From Phocaeicola faecium (GTDB lineage Bacteria > Bacteroidota > Bacteroidia > Bacteroidales > Bacteroidaceae), in contig NZ_JACSPQ010000019.1 in NCBI RefSeq assembly GCF_014837055.1, positions 124,001 to 188,000 on the forward strand: 64,000 nt of DNA, read 5' to 3'. The notes beneath the pieces are model-generated. The model was not told the origin of the DNA, searched no databases, and saw only the letters and a program-made list of their open reading frames with translations. The position numbers were made by a program, and so were the translations under genes. How positions within the stretch are numbered: the first letter of the stretch is position 1; the number at the start of each line of letters is the position of its first letter. Positions 16,756 to 27,151 of this stretch are shown in pieces.

Positions 16756-17427
16756 ATGTGGTTAAGTAATTCATCTATTGGAAGGAAAGTGGTGATGAGC
16801 GTAACAGGTATCGCCCTTGTCCTGTTTCTGACATTTCACATGGCGATGAACCTTGTTGCGCTGTTCTCGGCGGAAGGTTATAACATGGTTTGTGAATTTT
16901 TGGGAACGAACTGGTATGCCTTGTTGGGTACGCTGGCATTGGCTGCTCTTTTTGTAATTCACATTATCTATGCTTTCTGGCTGACGATGATGAACCGCGC
17001 AGCTCGCGGAAATGAGCGCTACGCTGTGAGTGCTAAACCTAAGACGGTAGAATGGGCTTCTCAGAACATGCTGGCTCTGGGTATTATCGTAATCTTAGGA
17101 TTGGCGTTACATTTATTTAATTTCTGGTATAACATGATGTTTGCCGAATTAATCGGTAACCCCATGATGGGCGGTTTGAGCGCAACAGATGGTTACGGCT
17201 ACATTATGGAAACCTTCTCTAATCCGGTATTCTTCGTACTGTACATCGTTTGGTTGTGCGCGTTGTGGTTCCATCTGACTCACGGATTCTGGAGTGCGAT
17301 GCAAACTCTTGGTTGGAACAATACTATTTGGATTAACCGCTGGAAATGTATCTCTAACATTTACTCTACCATCATCGTATTAGGTTTCATGCTGGTGGCA
17401 GTAGTATTTTTCGTAAAGAATTTATAA
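16756..17427 (+). CDS. sdhC: Succinate dehydrogenase/fumarate reductase cytochrome b subunit
   Basis: 223 residues with five membrane helices and His residues at the helix positions that bind heme b (LFLTFHMAMNL, ALFVIHIIYAFW, LALHLFNFW, WFHLTHGFW). This is the single-subunit, di-heme type B anchor found with Bacteroidetes and epsilon-proteobacterial enzymes. It anchors SdhAB to the inner membrane and exchanges electrons with menaquinone. First gene of sdhCAB. In fermenting Bacteroides the complex mainly runs as fumarate reductase, so frdC is an equally valid name. Confidence 0.95.
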   Translation: MWLSNSSIGRKVVMSVTGIALVLFLTFHMAMNLVALFSAEGYNMVCEFLGTNWYALLGTLALAALFVIHIIYAFWLTMMNRAARGNERYAVSAKPKTVEWASQNMLALGIIVILGLALHLFNFWYNMMFAELIGNPMMGGLSATDGYGYIMETFSNPVFFVLYIVWLCALWFHLTHGFWSAMQTLGWNNTIWINRWKCISNIYSTIIVLGFMLVAVVFFVKNL

Positions 17428-17529
17428 GTTTTTGAGTATTTGAGTTTTTAAACGCGAGGCTTTTATTGACAAGCCTACTTGAAAACCAAACCAACGAACA
17501 AACTTAAAAGCTAAAAACTACAAACAATT

Positions 17530-19512
17530 ATGACTAAGATAATCGACTCTAAAATACCTGAAGGTCCGATAGCTGAAAAATGGACTAACTATAAAGCTCA
17601 TCAGAAATTGGTGAACCCGGCTAACAAACGCCGTTTGGATATCATCGTGGTAGGTACAGGTTTGGCGGGTGCTTCGGCTGCCGCTTCACTGGGCGAAATG
17701 GGATTCCGCGTATTTAACTTCTGTATTCAGGATTCTCCGCGCCGTGCACACTCTATCGCTGCACAGGGTGGTATCAATGCTGCAAAGAATTATCAAAACG
17801 ATGGTGACTCGGTTTACCGTTTGTTCTACGATACTGTAAAGGGTGGCGACTACCGTGCCCGCGAAGCAAACGTTTACCGTCTTGCCGAAGTTTCAAACAA
17901 TATTATCGACCAGTGCGTGGCACAGGGTGTTCCTTTCGCTCGCGAATACGGCGGCTTGCTGGCTAACCGTTCTTTCGGTGGTGCGCAGGTATCTCGTACG
18001 TTCTACGCTAAAGGTCAAACGGGACAGCAGTTGCTGTTGGGCGCATACTCGGCATTGAGCCGTCAGGTAGGCGAAGGAACAGTTAAGCTGTATACTCGTT
18101 ATGAAATGGAAGAACTTGTTATCATTGACGGACGCGCACGCGGTATCATCGCCAAAAACTTGGTAACAGGTAAATTGGAACGTTTCGCTGCTCACGCCGT
18201 AGTTATCGCTACCGGTGGTTACGGAAACACTTACTTCCTTTCAACCAATGCAATGGCATGTAACTGTACGGCTGCCATGTCTTGCTACCGCAAGGGTGCT
18301 TGGTTTGCTAACCCTGCTTACGTTCAGATTCACCCGACTTGTATTCCGGTTCACGGCGACAAGCAGTCTAAACTGACATTGATGTCTGAATCTTTGCGTA
18401 ACGACGGACGTATCTGGGTTCCGAAGAAGATTGAAGATGCTAAGGCATTGCAGGCAGGTACGAAGAAAGGAAGCGACATTCCGGAAGAAGACCGCGACTA
18501 TTACTTGGAACGCCGTTATCCGGCATTCGGTAACTTGGTTCCGCGTGACGTTGCCAGCCGTGCAGCTAAAGAACGTTGCGACCACGGCTTCGGCGTAAAT
18601 AACACTGGCTTGGCTGTATTCCTCGACTTCTCTGAAAGTATCGAACGCTTGGGTATCGACGTAGTTCGTCAGCGTTACGGTAACTTGTTTGATATGTATG
18701 AAGAAATCACCGACGTTAATCCGGGCAAATTGGCTAACGAAATCAACGGTGTGAAATATTACAACCCGATGATGATTTATCCGGCTATCCACTATACAAT
18801 GGGTGGTATCTGGGTTGACTACGAACTCCAGACTTCTATCAAGGGTCTGTTCGCTATCGGTGAATGTAACTTCTCTGACCACGGTGCAAACCGTTTGGGT
18901 GCTTCGGCATTGATGCAAGGTCTTGCCGACGGTTATTTCGTATTGCCTTATACTATCCAGAACTATTTGGCAGACCAAATCACTGTACCTCGCTTCTCAA
19001 CTGACTTGCCTGAATTTGCAGAAGCAGAAAAGGCTGTTCAAGACAAGATTGACCACCTGATGAATATCAAAGGAAAACGTTCTGTTGACTCTATCCACAA
19101 AGAATTGGGTCACATTATGTGGGAATATGTTGGTATGGGACGTACCGAAGCCGGATTGAAGACAGCGCTTACCAAGCTGAAAGAAATCCGTAAGGTATTC
19201 GAAACCGAATTGTTCATCCCGGGCTCAAAAGAAGGCTTGAATGTAGAACTGGATAAAGCAATCCGTTTGAACGACTTCATTACAATGGGTGAATTGATTG
19301 CTTACGATGCTTTGAACCGTAACGAATCTTGTGGTGGCCACTTCCGTGAAGAATACCAGACAGAAGAAGGCGAAGCAAAACGTGACGATGCAAATTACTT
19401 CTATGTATCTTGCTGGGAATATCAAGGCTCAGACGATAAGGCTCCGGTATTGTATAAAGAACCGTTGGTTTACGAAGCAATTAAGGTTCAGACTCGTAAC
19501 TACAAGAGCTAA
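17530..19512 (+). CDS. sdhA: Succinate dehydrogenase/fumarate reductase flavoprotein subunit
   Basis: 660 residues. The FAD-binding dinucleotide fold is at [14 protein letters not shown] (about residue 41), the covalent-FAD region is [15 protein letters not shown], and active-site segments include HPTCIP and [16 protein letters not shown]. It interconverts succinate and fumarate on the cytoplasmic face of the membrane and passes electrons to SdhB. Situated 102 bp after sdhC and 34 bp before sdhB. Strongly biased codon use (GGT, CGT, AAC) suggests high expression. Confidence 0.97.
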   Translation: MTKIIDSKIPEGPIAEKWTNYKAHQKLVNPANKRRLDIIVVGTGLAGASAAASLGEMGFRVFNFCIQDSPRRAHSIAAQGGINAAKNYQNDGDSVYRLFYDTVKGGDYRAREANVYRLAEVSNNIIDQCVAQGVPFAREYGGLLANRSFGGAQVSRTFYAKGQTGQQLLLGAYSALSRQVGEGTVKLYTRYEMEELVIIDGRARGIIAKNLVTGKLERFAAHAVVIATGGYGNTYFLSTNAMACNCTAAMSCYRKGAWFANPAYVQIHPTCIPVHGDKQSKLTLMSESLRNDGRIWVPKKIEDAKALQAGTKKGSDIPEEDRDYYLERRYPAFGNLVPRDVASRAAKERCDHGFGVNNTGLAVFLDFSESIERLGIDVVRQRYGNLFDMYEEITDVNPGKLANEINGVKYYNPMMIYPAIHYTMGGIWVDYELQTSIKGLFAIGECNFSDHGANRLGASALMQGLADGYFVLPYTIQNYLADQITVPRFSTDLPEFAEAEKAVQDKIDHLMNIKGKRSVDSIHKELGHIMWEYVGMGRTEAGLKTALTKLKEIRKVFETELFIPGSKEGLNVELDKAIRLNDFITMGELIAYDALNRNESCGGHFREEYQTEEGEAKRDDANYFYVSCWEYQGSDDKAPVLYKEPLVYEAIKVQTRNYKS

Positions 19513-19546
19513 TCAGTGAAGTTAAATTATTAAAGAACTAAGTAAA

Positions 19547-20302
19547 ATGGATAAAAATATATCATTTACGCTAAAAGTTTGGCGTCAGAACGGACCGAAG
19601 GAAAAAGGTCATTTCGATACTTTCCAAATGAAGGATATCCCGGGTGATACCTCATTCTTGGAAATGTTGGATATTTTGAACGAACAGTTGATTGAGGAAG
19701 GAAAAGAACCGGTTGTTTTCGACCACGACTGTCGTGAAGGTATTTGTGGTATGTGTTCATTGTATATCAACGGACATCCCCACGGACCGGCTACCGGAGC
19801 TACTACTTGTCAGATTTACATGCGTCGTTTTAATGACGGTGATGTTATTACGGTTGAACCGTGGCGTTCTGCCGGATTCCCGGTTATCAAAGACTTGATG
19901 GTAGACCGTTCAGCTTACGATAAGATTATGCAGGCAGGTGGTTTCATCAGCGTACGCACAGGTGCTCCTCAAGATGCCAACGCATTGCTGATTCCGAAGC
20001 CTATCGCAGACGAAGCAATGGATGCTGCTTCTTGCATCGGTTGTGGAGCGTGTGTAGCTGCTTGTAAAAACGGTTCGGCTATGCTGTTCGTATCAGCTAA
20101 GGTAAGCCAGTTGAATCTGTTGCCTCAAGGTAAACCGGAAGCTCTCCGCCGTGCAAAAGCCATGCTTGCTAAGATGGACGAGCTGGGATTTGGTAACTGT
20201 ACCAATACACGTGCTTGTGAAGCAGAATGTCCGAAATGCGTTTCAATCAGCAACATTGCTCGCTTGAACCGTGATTTCATTAAGGCAAAACTGAAAGACT
20301 AA
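19547..20302 (+). CDS. sdhB: Succinate dehydrogenase/fumarate reductase iron-sulfur subunit
   Basis: 251 residues carrying three cluster motifs in order: a [2Fe-2S] ferredoxin loop CREGICGMC (about residue 62), a [4Fe-4S] set [11 protein letters not shown] (about 163) and a further set [14 protein letters not shown] (about 218). It links the flavoprotein to the quinone site in SdhC. Last gene of the operon, with an intrinsic terminator just behind it. Confidence 0.97.
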   Translation: MDKNISFTLKVWRQNGPKEKGHFDTFQMKDIPGDTSFLEMLDILNEQLIEEGKEPVVFDHDCREGICGMCSLYINGHPHGPATGATTCQIYMRRFNDGDVITVEPWRSAGFPVIKDLMVDRSAYDKIMQAGGFISVRTGAPQDANALLIPKPIADEAMDAASCIGCGACVAACKNGSAMLFVSAKVSQLNLLPQGKPEALRRAKAMLAKMDELGFGNCTNTRACEAECPKCVSISNIARLNRDFIKAKLKD

Positions 20303-20326
20303 ACACTATTATGTGAATATAGTGAA

Positions 20327-20363
20327 AAAAGGAGGGACGCATATCTTTGTGTCCCTCTTTTTG
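20327..20363 (+). terminator. Intrinsic terminator of sdhCAB
   Basis: GAGGGAC (20332-20338) pairs with GTCCCTC (20351-20357), extended by flanking A and T runs, and is followed by TTTTT. It begins 25 bp after the sdhB stop. Confidence 0.85.
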
Positions 20364-20390
20364 GTTTAACTCTTAATCCAGACTACCGAA

Positions 20391-22100
20391 ATGAGAATTA
20401 TCAGTACGTTTTTCGCTGTATTTTTTGTACTCTGCCTCCATGCAGAGAAATCCATTCCTTCTTTTGCAGCGCTGCAAGGGCAGGCTCAGGAAAGGCCTGA
20501 ATCAACCCTGTCTTTGTTAGATAGTTTGGAATCTGCTTCGGCACTGCCCGTTTACCGCATCGACTGTCTGCGGGCGTATGCGTATCATGCTCTTTCAAGG
20601 TATTATATGGCGATGAGTTGTGCCAAGCGTGCTTTAGAGGCAGACGAGCTTCAGAGTGATACAGCTGCTTGTAACCGCCTTTATATGTTAATGACCGAAT
20701 CTGCTATACAGGCGTATAGCTTGGGAGACGCCGTGCAATTTATCACGAAGGGGAAGCATATTGCGCAGCGGCAGAAAGATCTTGCATTGCAAGCAGACAT
20801 GCTGTCGGCAGAAGGTAACGTCTACCGTCAAATGGGGGTTATCAACAAAAGTTATGAATACTTGTGGAAAGCGGTCGATATGCTTGCTGATGCTTCCGGC
20901 TCACCGGCACTCTTCCAGTGTTCACACTCGCTGGGATACTTGATGATGTATTACATAAAAGATAAAAAACTGTCTGAGGCTTGGGAGGCGGGAGAACGGC
21001 GTACTGAAATTATTCACCGGCTTAAAGAAGCGAATGCCGACGAGCGCATCGTCGATCGGGAAGAAGGGTTCCTGTATAGTAAAATGGCTTATCTGGCATA
21101 TCAGTTGGGTAAGTACAATACAGCCAAAACATATTGCCAGAAGTTCTACGAAACCCGCTTCTCCGGTACTCCGATTGGTAAGCTCGAAATAAACGATTAC
21201 CTGTTGCGGATAGGAGATTATCGTACGATACTGCTGCATAACGAACTGTATTTCCAAAGGATAAAAGAAGATTCGCTGAATCTGCTTTTCATGCGGACGC
21301 TTTACCAAAGCGCGCAGGCATACAACGGACTCAATGAGCATAAAAATGCTTATGCCCTTATGCAGCGTTTACATGCTCTGCAAAGTAACTTGCATGTGAG
21401 CGACGAGCGCAATCAGCTTTTTAATTTAGCTGACCTCACACAGGCTATGAAGCAAAAGCATGAATTGATTCGGGCTACAGACAAGATTATTATTCGTAAC
21501 CATACGATTGCTGCACTTATCATTATCTCTATTTTGTTAATTGCGTTGCTGGGCGGATTTTATTGGTCGTGGAAAGATACGCGCCGCCGGAATAAGAAAA
21601 TGACGCAAATGATTTTGGAATTGAACGAGAAGCAGCAACTCGGCTCTTTTTCTAAATCTTCGGTATCTGTGGTTAATACGCCATCTTCTGCCGATGAGGT
21701 GCAAACCGAATCATCCCGGACCGGAGCGGAAACAGACCCAGAAAAACCGGATGACTATGAGGTTTTCGTGGCTTTTAACAACCGGGTGAAAGAAGAAAAA
21801 TTATACCTTTATTATCAGTTGACGAGAGACGATTATGCCAAGTTTATGGGAGTAGACCGCAACCGGTTTGCCGCGCTGCTGAAAAAATATACGGGGAAGA
21901 ACCTTAACGCATACCTCAATAACCTGCGTTTGGACTATTCGGTTTACTTATTCCGCACACATCCCGACTGGCCTATCAACGAAATCGCCATACAAAGCGC
22001 TTTGCCCAGTCTGTCTACTTTCTACCGCCTTTTCAAAGAACGGTACGGTATCAGCCCGAAAGTCTTTAAAGAGCAACTCGGAGAACAAAACGAGGCGTGA
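20391..22100 (+). CDS. TPR sensor with one membrane helix and AraC-type DNA-binding domain
   Basis: 569 residues. A signal-like N-terminus (MRIISTFFAVFFVLCLHA) is followed by about 330 residues of helical TPR-like repeats (for example AYALMQRLHALQSNL). A membrane helix lies at about residues 370-390 (TIAALIIISILLIALLGGFY), then a linker, then a C-terminal AraC helix-turn-helix pair (about 483-569; RLDYSVYLFRTHPDWPINEI and STFYRLFKERYGISP). The layout predicts a periplasmic sensor tethered to a cytoplasmic DNA-binding domain, so it would have to regulate from the membrane. The target is unknown. It is separated from sdhB by a terminator. Confidence 0.8.
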   Translation: MRIISTFFAVFFVLCLHAEKSIPSFAALQGQAQERPESTLSLLDSLESASALPVYRIDCLRAYAYHALSRYYMAMSCAKRALEADELQSDTAACNRLYMLMTESAIQAYSLGDAVQFITKGKHIAQRQKDLALQADMLSAEGNVYRQMGVINKSYEYLWKAVDMLADASGSPALFQCSHSLGYLMMYYIKDKKLSEAWEAGERRTEIIHRLKEANADERIVDREEGFLYSKMAYLAYQLGKYNTAKTYCQKFYETRFSGTPIGKLEINDYLLRIGDYRTILLHNELYFQRIKEDSLNLLFMRTLYQSAQAYNGLNEHKNAYALMQRLHALQSNLHVSDERNQLFNLADLTQAMKQKHELIRATDKIIIRNHTIAALIIISILLIALLGGFYWSWKDTRRRNKKMTQMILELNEKQQLGSFSKSSVSVVNTPSSADEVQTESSRTGAETDPEKPDDYEVFVAFNNRVKEEKLYLYYQLTRDDYAKFMGVDRNRFAALLKKYTGKNLNAYLNNLRLDYSVYLFRTHPDWPINEIAIQSALPSLSTFYRLFKERYGISPKVFKEQLGEQNEA

Positions 22101-22240
22101 GCCTGCATCCGGCGTTGCTGCCGTTTCACTGCCGGAACGCTAACGGTAGCGTTCCCTATTTCATGCGGAAGAATTACCTGTTTCTATTCGGAAGACTGCC
22201 TTACGCTATGGGTAGAATTTTTTCAGCGTTTTTAGTGAGG
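22101..22240 (-). repeat. Dispersed intergenic repeat, copy D, with strong hairpin
   Basis: Between the convergent TPR-AraC gene and murI. On the minus strand it reads TTCTACCCATAGCG, AAGGCAGTC, TTCCGAATAGAAA, then TTCCGCATGAAATAG, in the same order as copy E. A nine-base perfect hairpin (GGAACGCTA 22134-22142 / TAGCGTTCC 22147-22155) contains the 13-base word ACGCTACCGTTAG (minus strand) shared with copy B. The hairpin may also act as a terminator for the convergent genes. Confidence 0.55.
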
Positions 22241-22252
22241 TGGGGCAAGATT

Positions 22253-23101
22253 TTAGAAGGACTCTAAAGTTATGCTGCGCACGTGTACGTCCTGATGCAG
22301 AAAAAGTGAAGCCGATTCGCGGAATTTCTCTACTGACTCGGTTGTAAGAAACTCACAACGAGCATTTTTCAGACAGCATTCATCCATTTCAGGATGGCGG
22401 AAGAGGTAATCTTTTAAACTTCTGCTGACGTATTCTCCTTGTGTCACCAAGCGGATATGCGGCGGGGTAAATTGTCGTATCTTATTTAACAACAAAGGAT
22501 AATGTGTACATCCCAAGATAATCGTATCAATTTCCGGGTCTTTGCATAACAGCGTATCAATGTATTTGCGTACAAAATAATCGGCTCCTTCAGAGTCGGC
22601 CTCGTTGTTTTCAACAAGTGGAACCCAAAGCGGACACGCCACTCCTGTTACCTTTATGTCGGGGAATAATTTGCGGATTTCGAGAGGATAAGACTCTGAT
22701 TTGACCGTACCCGATGTGGCAAGTAAACCTACGTGGCGGGTATGGGTAATTTCGCCGATGCACTCCACCGTGGGTCGGATGACCCCCAATACACGCCGGG
22801 TAGGGTCGAGATAAGGCAAGTCATTTTGTTGGATGCTGCGTAAGGCTTTTGCCGAAGCGGTATTGCAAGCAAGAATTACCAGCGGGCAACCCAACTCGAA
22901 TAACCTGCGAACGGCTTGGAGTGTGAATTCATAAACCACTTCGAACGAACGTGTACCGTAAGGAGTGCGGGCGTTATCTCCCAAGTAAAGATAATCGTAC
23001 TGTGGGAGCAGTTCGCGGAATTTGCTGAGAATGGTAAGTCCGCCGTAACCGGAATCAAATACTCCGATGGGGCCTGCGGTTGGGATGGCTGAGAGAAGCA
23101 T
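22253..23101 (-). CDS. murI: Glutamate racemase
   Basis: From the ATG at 23101 the protein is 282 residues. It has the catalytic regions GVFDSGYGGLTI (Asp), LVILACNTASAKAL (first Cys) and TIILGCTHYPLL (second Cys), so both racemizing cysteines are present. It makes D-glutamate for peptidoglycan in the cytoplasm. A longer frame using GTG at 23128 would put the start inside the hairpin and T-run that end the upstream operon, so the ATG is preferred. Same strand as the BamA/Skp genes but separated from them by that terminator. Confidence 0.93.
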   Translation of the reverse strand: MLLSAIPTAGPIGVFDSGYGGLTILSKFRELLPQYDYLYLGDNARTPYGTRSFEVVYEFTLQAVRRLFELGCPLVILACNTASAKALRSIQQNDLPYLDPTRRVLGVIRPTVECIGEITHTRHVGLLATSGTVKSESYPLEIRKLFPDIKVTGVACPLWVPLVENNEADSEGADYFVRKYIDTLLCKDPEIDTIILGCTHYPLLLNKIRQFTPPHIRLVTQGEYVSRSLKDYLFRHPEMDECCLKNARCEFLTTESVEKFRESASLFLHQDVHVRSITLESF

Positions 23102-23112
23102 AGGAAACAATG

Positions 23113-23191
23113 AAAAAAAATCGGGCACAAATTACGTAAACCCTACCTGTTGGCAATGAAAGGCAGTAACGTTTCGCGTAATTTGTGCCCG
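23113..23191 (-). terminator. Terminator of the BamA-Skp operon, close to murI start
   Basis: A 15-base perfect inverted repeat, CGGGCACAAATTACG (23122-23136) and CGTAATTTGTGCCCG (23177-23191), with a 40-base loop. On the minus strand it is followed by a run of eight T residues (23113-23120). It lies between the second skp-like gene and murI. The T-run ends only about a dozen bases before the preferred murI ATG. Confidence 0.75.
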
Positions 23192-23209
23192 AACCAGTTA
23201 TAAAGATAT

Positions 23210-23776
23210 TTATTGAGCCGGAGCGGTTGTTGAGCCTGCTGACGGAGTAGCCGGTACATACGGAGTAGCCGTCAAGCTGATTCCCAAGTTCGTTTTGATA
23301 TCGTTTGTAATGTCTTTTGACTGAGCTTCGTCAACGTAAGGGATGTCGGTACGAGTCAAGTCGAAAGCATAGATATAGCCACCTGCTTTAGCTACCGTTT
23401 TGATAGCCTTGTCCAGTTTTTCATAAACCGGGTCTAACATTTTGGTATAAGCATTCTGCAATTCTTGTTGAGCTTGTTGCTGGAACTGCATACCTTTTTC
23501 GTTCAACTCTTGGAGTTCTTTCTGGCGGCGTTCCTGAATGTTTTGCGGTAACGTGCTTTGTTCTTTTTGATATTCGGCAAACTTCTTGCTGAATTCATCC
23601 GAAGCGCGTTTGATTTCTTCTTCGTATTGTTTTCTTAATGCTTCAATATCTGTTTGCGCTTTAGCAAACTCCGGCATTACTTGAATAATATCCATAGAAC
23701 GGAAATGTGCAAATTTTTGTGCAAATACGCTCATCGGAGCGACCAGTAAAAGTAATAAGGCAATTTTCTTCAACAT
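23210..23776 (-). CDS. Periplasmic OmpH/Skp-like chaperone (second copy)
   Basis: 188 residues: signal peptide (MLKKIALLLLLVAPMSVFAQ), then KFAHFRSMDIIQVMPEFAKA and a long charged coiled coil (about residues 40-110), and a C-terminal beta segment. This is the Skp/OmpH pattern, a trimeric periplasmic holdase for outer-membrane proteins. It follows another skp-like gene and bamA on the same strand, so the trio serves outer-membrane protein assembly. A low-complexity tail (TPYVPATPSAGSTTAPAQ) is unusual but common in Bacteroides copies. Confidence 0.9.
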   Translation of the reverse strand: MLKKIALLLLLVAPMSVFAQKFAHFRSMDIIQVMPEFAKAQTDIEALRKQYEEEIKRASDEFSKKFAEYQKEQSTLPQNIQERRQKELQELNEKGMQFQQQAQQELQNAYTKMLDPVYEKLDKAIKTVAKAGGYIYAFDLTRTDIPYVDEAQSKDITNDIKTNLGISLTATPYVPATPSAGSTTAPAQ

Positions 23777-23892
23777 AATTATTGTTTTTAGTTATTTGTT
23801 TTTTTTAATTATTTCTTGTCTGAACCGAATGATTTTCAGGCTTTCGCTTAGCTGGCAAGTGCTTTTTGAAAACCACTTGCAAATGTATGAAA

Positions 23893-24408
23893 TTAATTTG
23901 AATATCCTAATTTTGAGAGCACTTCATTGCTGATATCAATGCGTGGAGAAGCAAAAATCATGCTTTGTGCCGATGCGCGGTCGATAACTGCATCATATCC
24001 TTTCTGGGTAGCGATGGATTTGATGGCATTATAAATCGCGTCTTGTATCGGAGTTATCAGTTCTTGCTGCTTTTTCATCATTTCGCCTTCGGGTCCGAAA
24101 TATTGTTTTCTCAGTTCGGCAGCTTCTTTCTCTTTGGCTATGATTGCTTCTTCTTTTGCTGTTTTCTGGGAGGCAGACAATGAGTTTGCATTTTTCTGAT
24201 AATCTTCATACAGCGTTTTAGCTTCGTTTGCTTTTGCTTCTATCAAGTCTTGCCATTGTTCAGACAACGACTGCATTTGCTGGTTGGCTTGCTCGTATGC
24301 AGGTATTTGCTTTAAAATATATTCCATATCTACCAACGCAAATTTCTGTGCTTGAGCCGCAACGACACACGTTACAAACATCAGGGCTGAAAGAATTAAT
24401 TTTTTCAT
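23893..24408 (-). CDS. Periplasmic OmpH/Skp-like chaperone (first copy)
   Basis: 171 residues: signal peptide (MKKLILSALMFVTCVVAAQAQ), KFALVDMEYILKQIPAYEQA, a helical arm region rich in Glu, Lys and Gln (about 45-115), and the C-terminal DAVIDRASAQSMIFASPRID common to OmpH proteins. It lies 85 bp after bamA and 116 bp before the second copy. Two tandem skp-like genes behind bamA are usual for Bacteroidales. Confidence 0.91.
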   Translation of the reverse strand: MKKLILSALMFVTCVVAAQAQKFALVDMEYILKQIPAYEQANQQMQSLSEQWQDLIEAKANEAKTLYEDYQKNANSLSASQKTAKEEAIIAKEKEAAELRKQYFGPEGEMMKKQQELITPIQDAIYNAIKSIATQKGYDAVIDRASAQSMIFASPRIDISNEVLSKLGYSN

Positions 24409-24493
24409 AATCGTATTTAATTAAGAAAGAAGAATTAGGAACGAAAGGCAGGGTTTACCTGTCAGCCCATCCTTTCCTAATTCTTCTTCAAGT

Positions 24494-27136
24494 TTAAAAT
24501 TCTTGTCCGATAATAAAGTGGAACTGGCTTCCGCTATATTGCATTGAACCCTTTATCTTGTCGAAACCGTATGCCCAGTCGATACCCATCATACCGATCA
24601 TAGGCAGGAAGATACGTACACCCACGCCGGCTGAGCGTTTCAGCTTGAAGGGGTTGAAGTCGGATACATCGTGCCATGCGTTACCTGCTTCTACGAAACC
24701 GAGGGCATAGATGCTGGTGGAGTTTTCAAGCATCAACGGATAGCGCAACTCTGCACCCAAGCGTACGTAAGCATATCCTTCTCCTCCTCCATACTGGGTT
24801 AACGAACCGTTTTCGTAACCACGCAGAGCAATGGTTTCCGAAGCATAGTTGTAACTGTATCCGGTCATACCGTCACCTCCCACATAGAAGGTTTCGAACG
24901 GAGAGCGCTTGTGGCTGTTGAAGTGTCCTAAGATACCAAACTCGGTACGGGTCATGATAACCGGACATTTCTGAATATCCATCAGCGCCGTATAGGTCTT
25001 CATTCTGAATTTCCATTTATGGTACTCAATCCACTTATACATGCTGGCTGCCTCATCGTAGTTGTTTTGTCCGTAAGTAGCATAATCTTTGTTACTGAAC
25101 AATGAGTAAGGCGGCGTAATCTGCAAAGACAGTGAGAAGTCGGAACCATAACGCGGGAATATCGGGTTATCGGTTGAGTTACGTGCCAGCGTCAGGTTCA
25201 AGCTCAGCAAGTTACTTGTACCCGTATTCATGTACTGACCGTTGTTCAGTCGGATGTACAGATAACTCCAATCTTTCATGATAAACCGCTGGTATGACAG
25301 CTCGGCAGACAACGTAAAGTAGTCGTCGGGCCAGCGCAAACGTTTACCCCAACCTACAGACAAACCGAATATTTTGATATAGCTATCCGGGTCGTAGTAA
25401 GATTCGTAATTATAATAGTTGTTATAACCATACATTCCATAACCATTATAAATATTCATATAGTTATTCATGAATGCTTGGTTATAGTATTGGTCGCTCA
25501 CGTCGGTCTGTTTTGAGAAGAAAGCCGATACCGAGAATGAGTTCGGACGCTTACCGCCAAACCACGGGTCAAGGAACGAAACGCTGTACGATTGATAGTA
25601 ACGTCCGTTGGTTTGTCCGCTGATGGTCAATGTTTGTCCGTCGCCTTGCGGCAGGATGCCTCGGTAGTTGTCATTCTTACGGAACAGGTTGGCGAACGAG
25701 AAGTTGGTAAACTTCAAACTCAGTTTACCGATGATACCCGTTTGTCCCCATCCGGCAGAGAATTCCACTTGGTCATTCGCTTTCGATTCCAATCCCCAGT
25801 TGATGTCTACCGTACCGTCTTGTACGTTCGGCTGTACATCGGGCTGGATATTTTCGGGATTGAAGTGTCCCATTTGGGCAATTTCACGGTAAGAACGTTC
25901 CAACGCCTCTTTACTGAACAAGTCGCCCGGTCGCGTACGGAGTTCACGGCGTACGATGTTTTCGTATAAGCGGTCGTTACCGTTGATGCGCACGTGGCTT
26001 ATGCTTGCCTGCGGACCTTCGTAAATACGCATTTCCAAGTCGATAGAGTCGCCGTCAATGTTTACTTCCACAGGGTTCAGTGAGTAGAACACATAACCAT
26101 GATTATAGTAGTCGTTACCGATAGCATCCTCATCGTTGGTGATACGGTCGTTCATCAACTTCTGGTTATATACATCACCTTTGCTCATGCGCAACTTCTG
26201 CGACAGCCAATCCGAAGGATATACCGTATTACCTACCCACGTAATGTCGCGGATATAATATTTCTGTCCTTCGTATATTTTCATGTAAACATTCACCGTC
26301 TTGTCATCGTATGGCGAAACACTGTCTACTACAATCTGCGCGTCGCGGTAACCCAATTCGTTATACTTTTCGATAATCTTCTGTTTATCTTCTTCGTAAC
26401 GTTCTTCTATAAACTTCTTCGGGCGGAATAAATTAATCAATTTACCCTTTTCGTTTGTTTTCTTCATCACGCGCTTTAACTTCTTGTCCGTCAAAACAGC
26501 GTTGCCATCAATTGTAATTTGATGAACTTTCACTTTCGCTTTCTTATCAATGTTTACATCAACATACACCTGTTCCTTGTTGGCAGGGTCTTCACGCTCG
26601 ATGATGTTTACTTCGGCATTCTTAAAGCCTTTCTCATCAAAGTGCTTTTTGATAAGAATCTTCGCACGGTCTATCAAGTTAGGTGTTACTTGCGTACCCT
26701 TCGCCATTCCTAACTTAGCCTGTAGGTCTTCGCGTTCGCTCTTTTTCACACCGTGAATTACGATATCAGTAATACGCGGACGCTGGGTAAGCTGGATGGA
26801 GAGATAAATTTTGTTTCCTATAATTTTATCCGCCATAATTTTAACGTCGGAGAACAGACCATGACGCCAATAGCGCTTCAGTGCGGCAGTAATATCATCG
26901 CCGGGGATAGAAATGGTTTGTCCCACCGCCAAGCCCGAAATACCTATCAAGACATAATCTTCATAGTTCTTTACACCGCTTACTTTGATGTCGGCTATTT
27001 CGTATTGCTTCGGCGTTCCGTTATATAGGATAGTCGGATTATAAATAGTATCGTTTAAAGCCTCTTGTGCTTCCATCCGCGAAACGGACAAGCAGCAGGC
27101 CATAATCAACAGGATAAGTGGAAAACGGTATCGCAT
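24494..27136 (-). CDS. bamA: Outer-membrane protein assembly factor BamA
   Basis: 880 residues. A signal peptide (cleaved near RMEAQ) is followed by five POTRA repeats (about residues 45-440; IADIKVSGVKNYEDYVLIGI is the first and GPQASISHVRINGNDRLYE the last) and a C-terminal 16-strand barrel ending HFIIGQEF. The Tyr/Asn-rich loop segment at about 560-590 is typical of Bacteroidetes. It inserts beta-barrel proteins into the outer membrane. It sits between uppS and two skp-like genes, the conserved envelope-biogenesis order. Confidence 0.96.
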   Translation of the reverse strand: MRYRFPLILLIMACCLSVSRMEAQEALNDTIYNPTILYNGTPKQYEIADIKVSGVKNYEDYVLIGISGLAVGQTISIPGDDITAALKRYWRHGLFSDVKIMADKIIGNKIYLSIQLTQRPRITDIVIHGVKKSEREDLQAKLGMAKGTQVTPNLIDRAKILIKKHFDEKGFKNAEVNIIEREDPANKEQVYVDVNIDKKAKVKVHQITIDGNAVLTDKKLKRVMKKTNEKGKLINLFRPKKFIEERYEEDKQKIIEKYNELGYRDAQIVVDSVSPYDDKTVNVYMKIYEGQKYYIRDITWVGNTVYPSDWLSQKLRMSKGDVYNQKLMNDRITNDEDAIGNDYYNHGYVFYSLNPVEVNIDGDSIDLEMRIYEGPQASISHVRINGNDRLYENIVRRELRTRPGDLFSKEALERSYREIAQMGHFNPENIQPDVQPNVQDGTVDINWGLESKANDQVEFSAGWGQTGIIGKLSLKFTNFSFANLFRKNDNYRGILPQGDGQTLTISGQTNGRYYQSYSVSFLDPWFGGKRPNSFSVSAFFSKQTDVSDQYYNQAFMNNYMNIYNGYGMYGYNNYYNYESYYDPDSYIKIFGLSVGWGKRLRWPDDYFTLSAELSYQRFIMKDWSYLYIRLNNGQYMNTGTSNLLSLNLTLARNSTDNPIFPRYGSDFSLSLQITPPYSLFSNKDYATYGQNNYDEAASMYKWIEYHKWKFRMKTYTALMDIQKCPVIMTRTEFGILGHFNSHKRSPFETFYVGGDGMTGYSYNYASETIALRGYENGSLTQYGGGEGYAYVRLGAELRYPLMLENSTSIYALGFVEAGNAWHDVSDFNPFKLKRSAGVGVRIFLPMIGMMGIDWAYGFDKIKGSMQYSGSQFHFIIGQEF

Positions 27137-27151
27137 TGTTCTTTTCTTAAC

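Noticed and set aside
18241..18978. 245-residue minus-strand frame over sdhA
   Set aside because: Antisense to a highly conserved gene with strong codon bias; no protein-like pattern.
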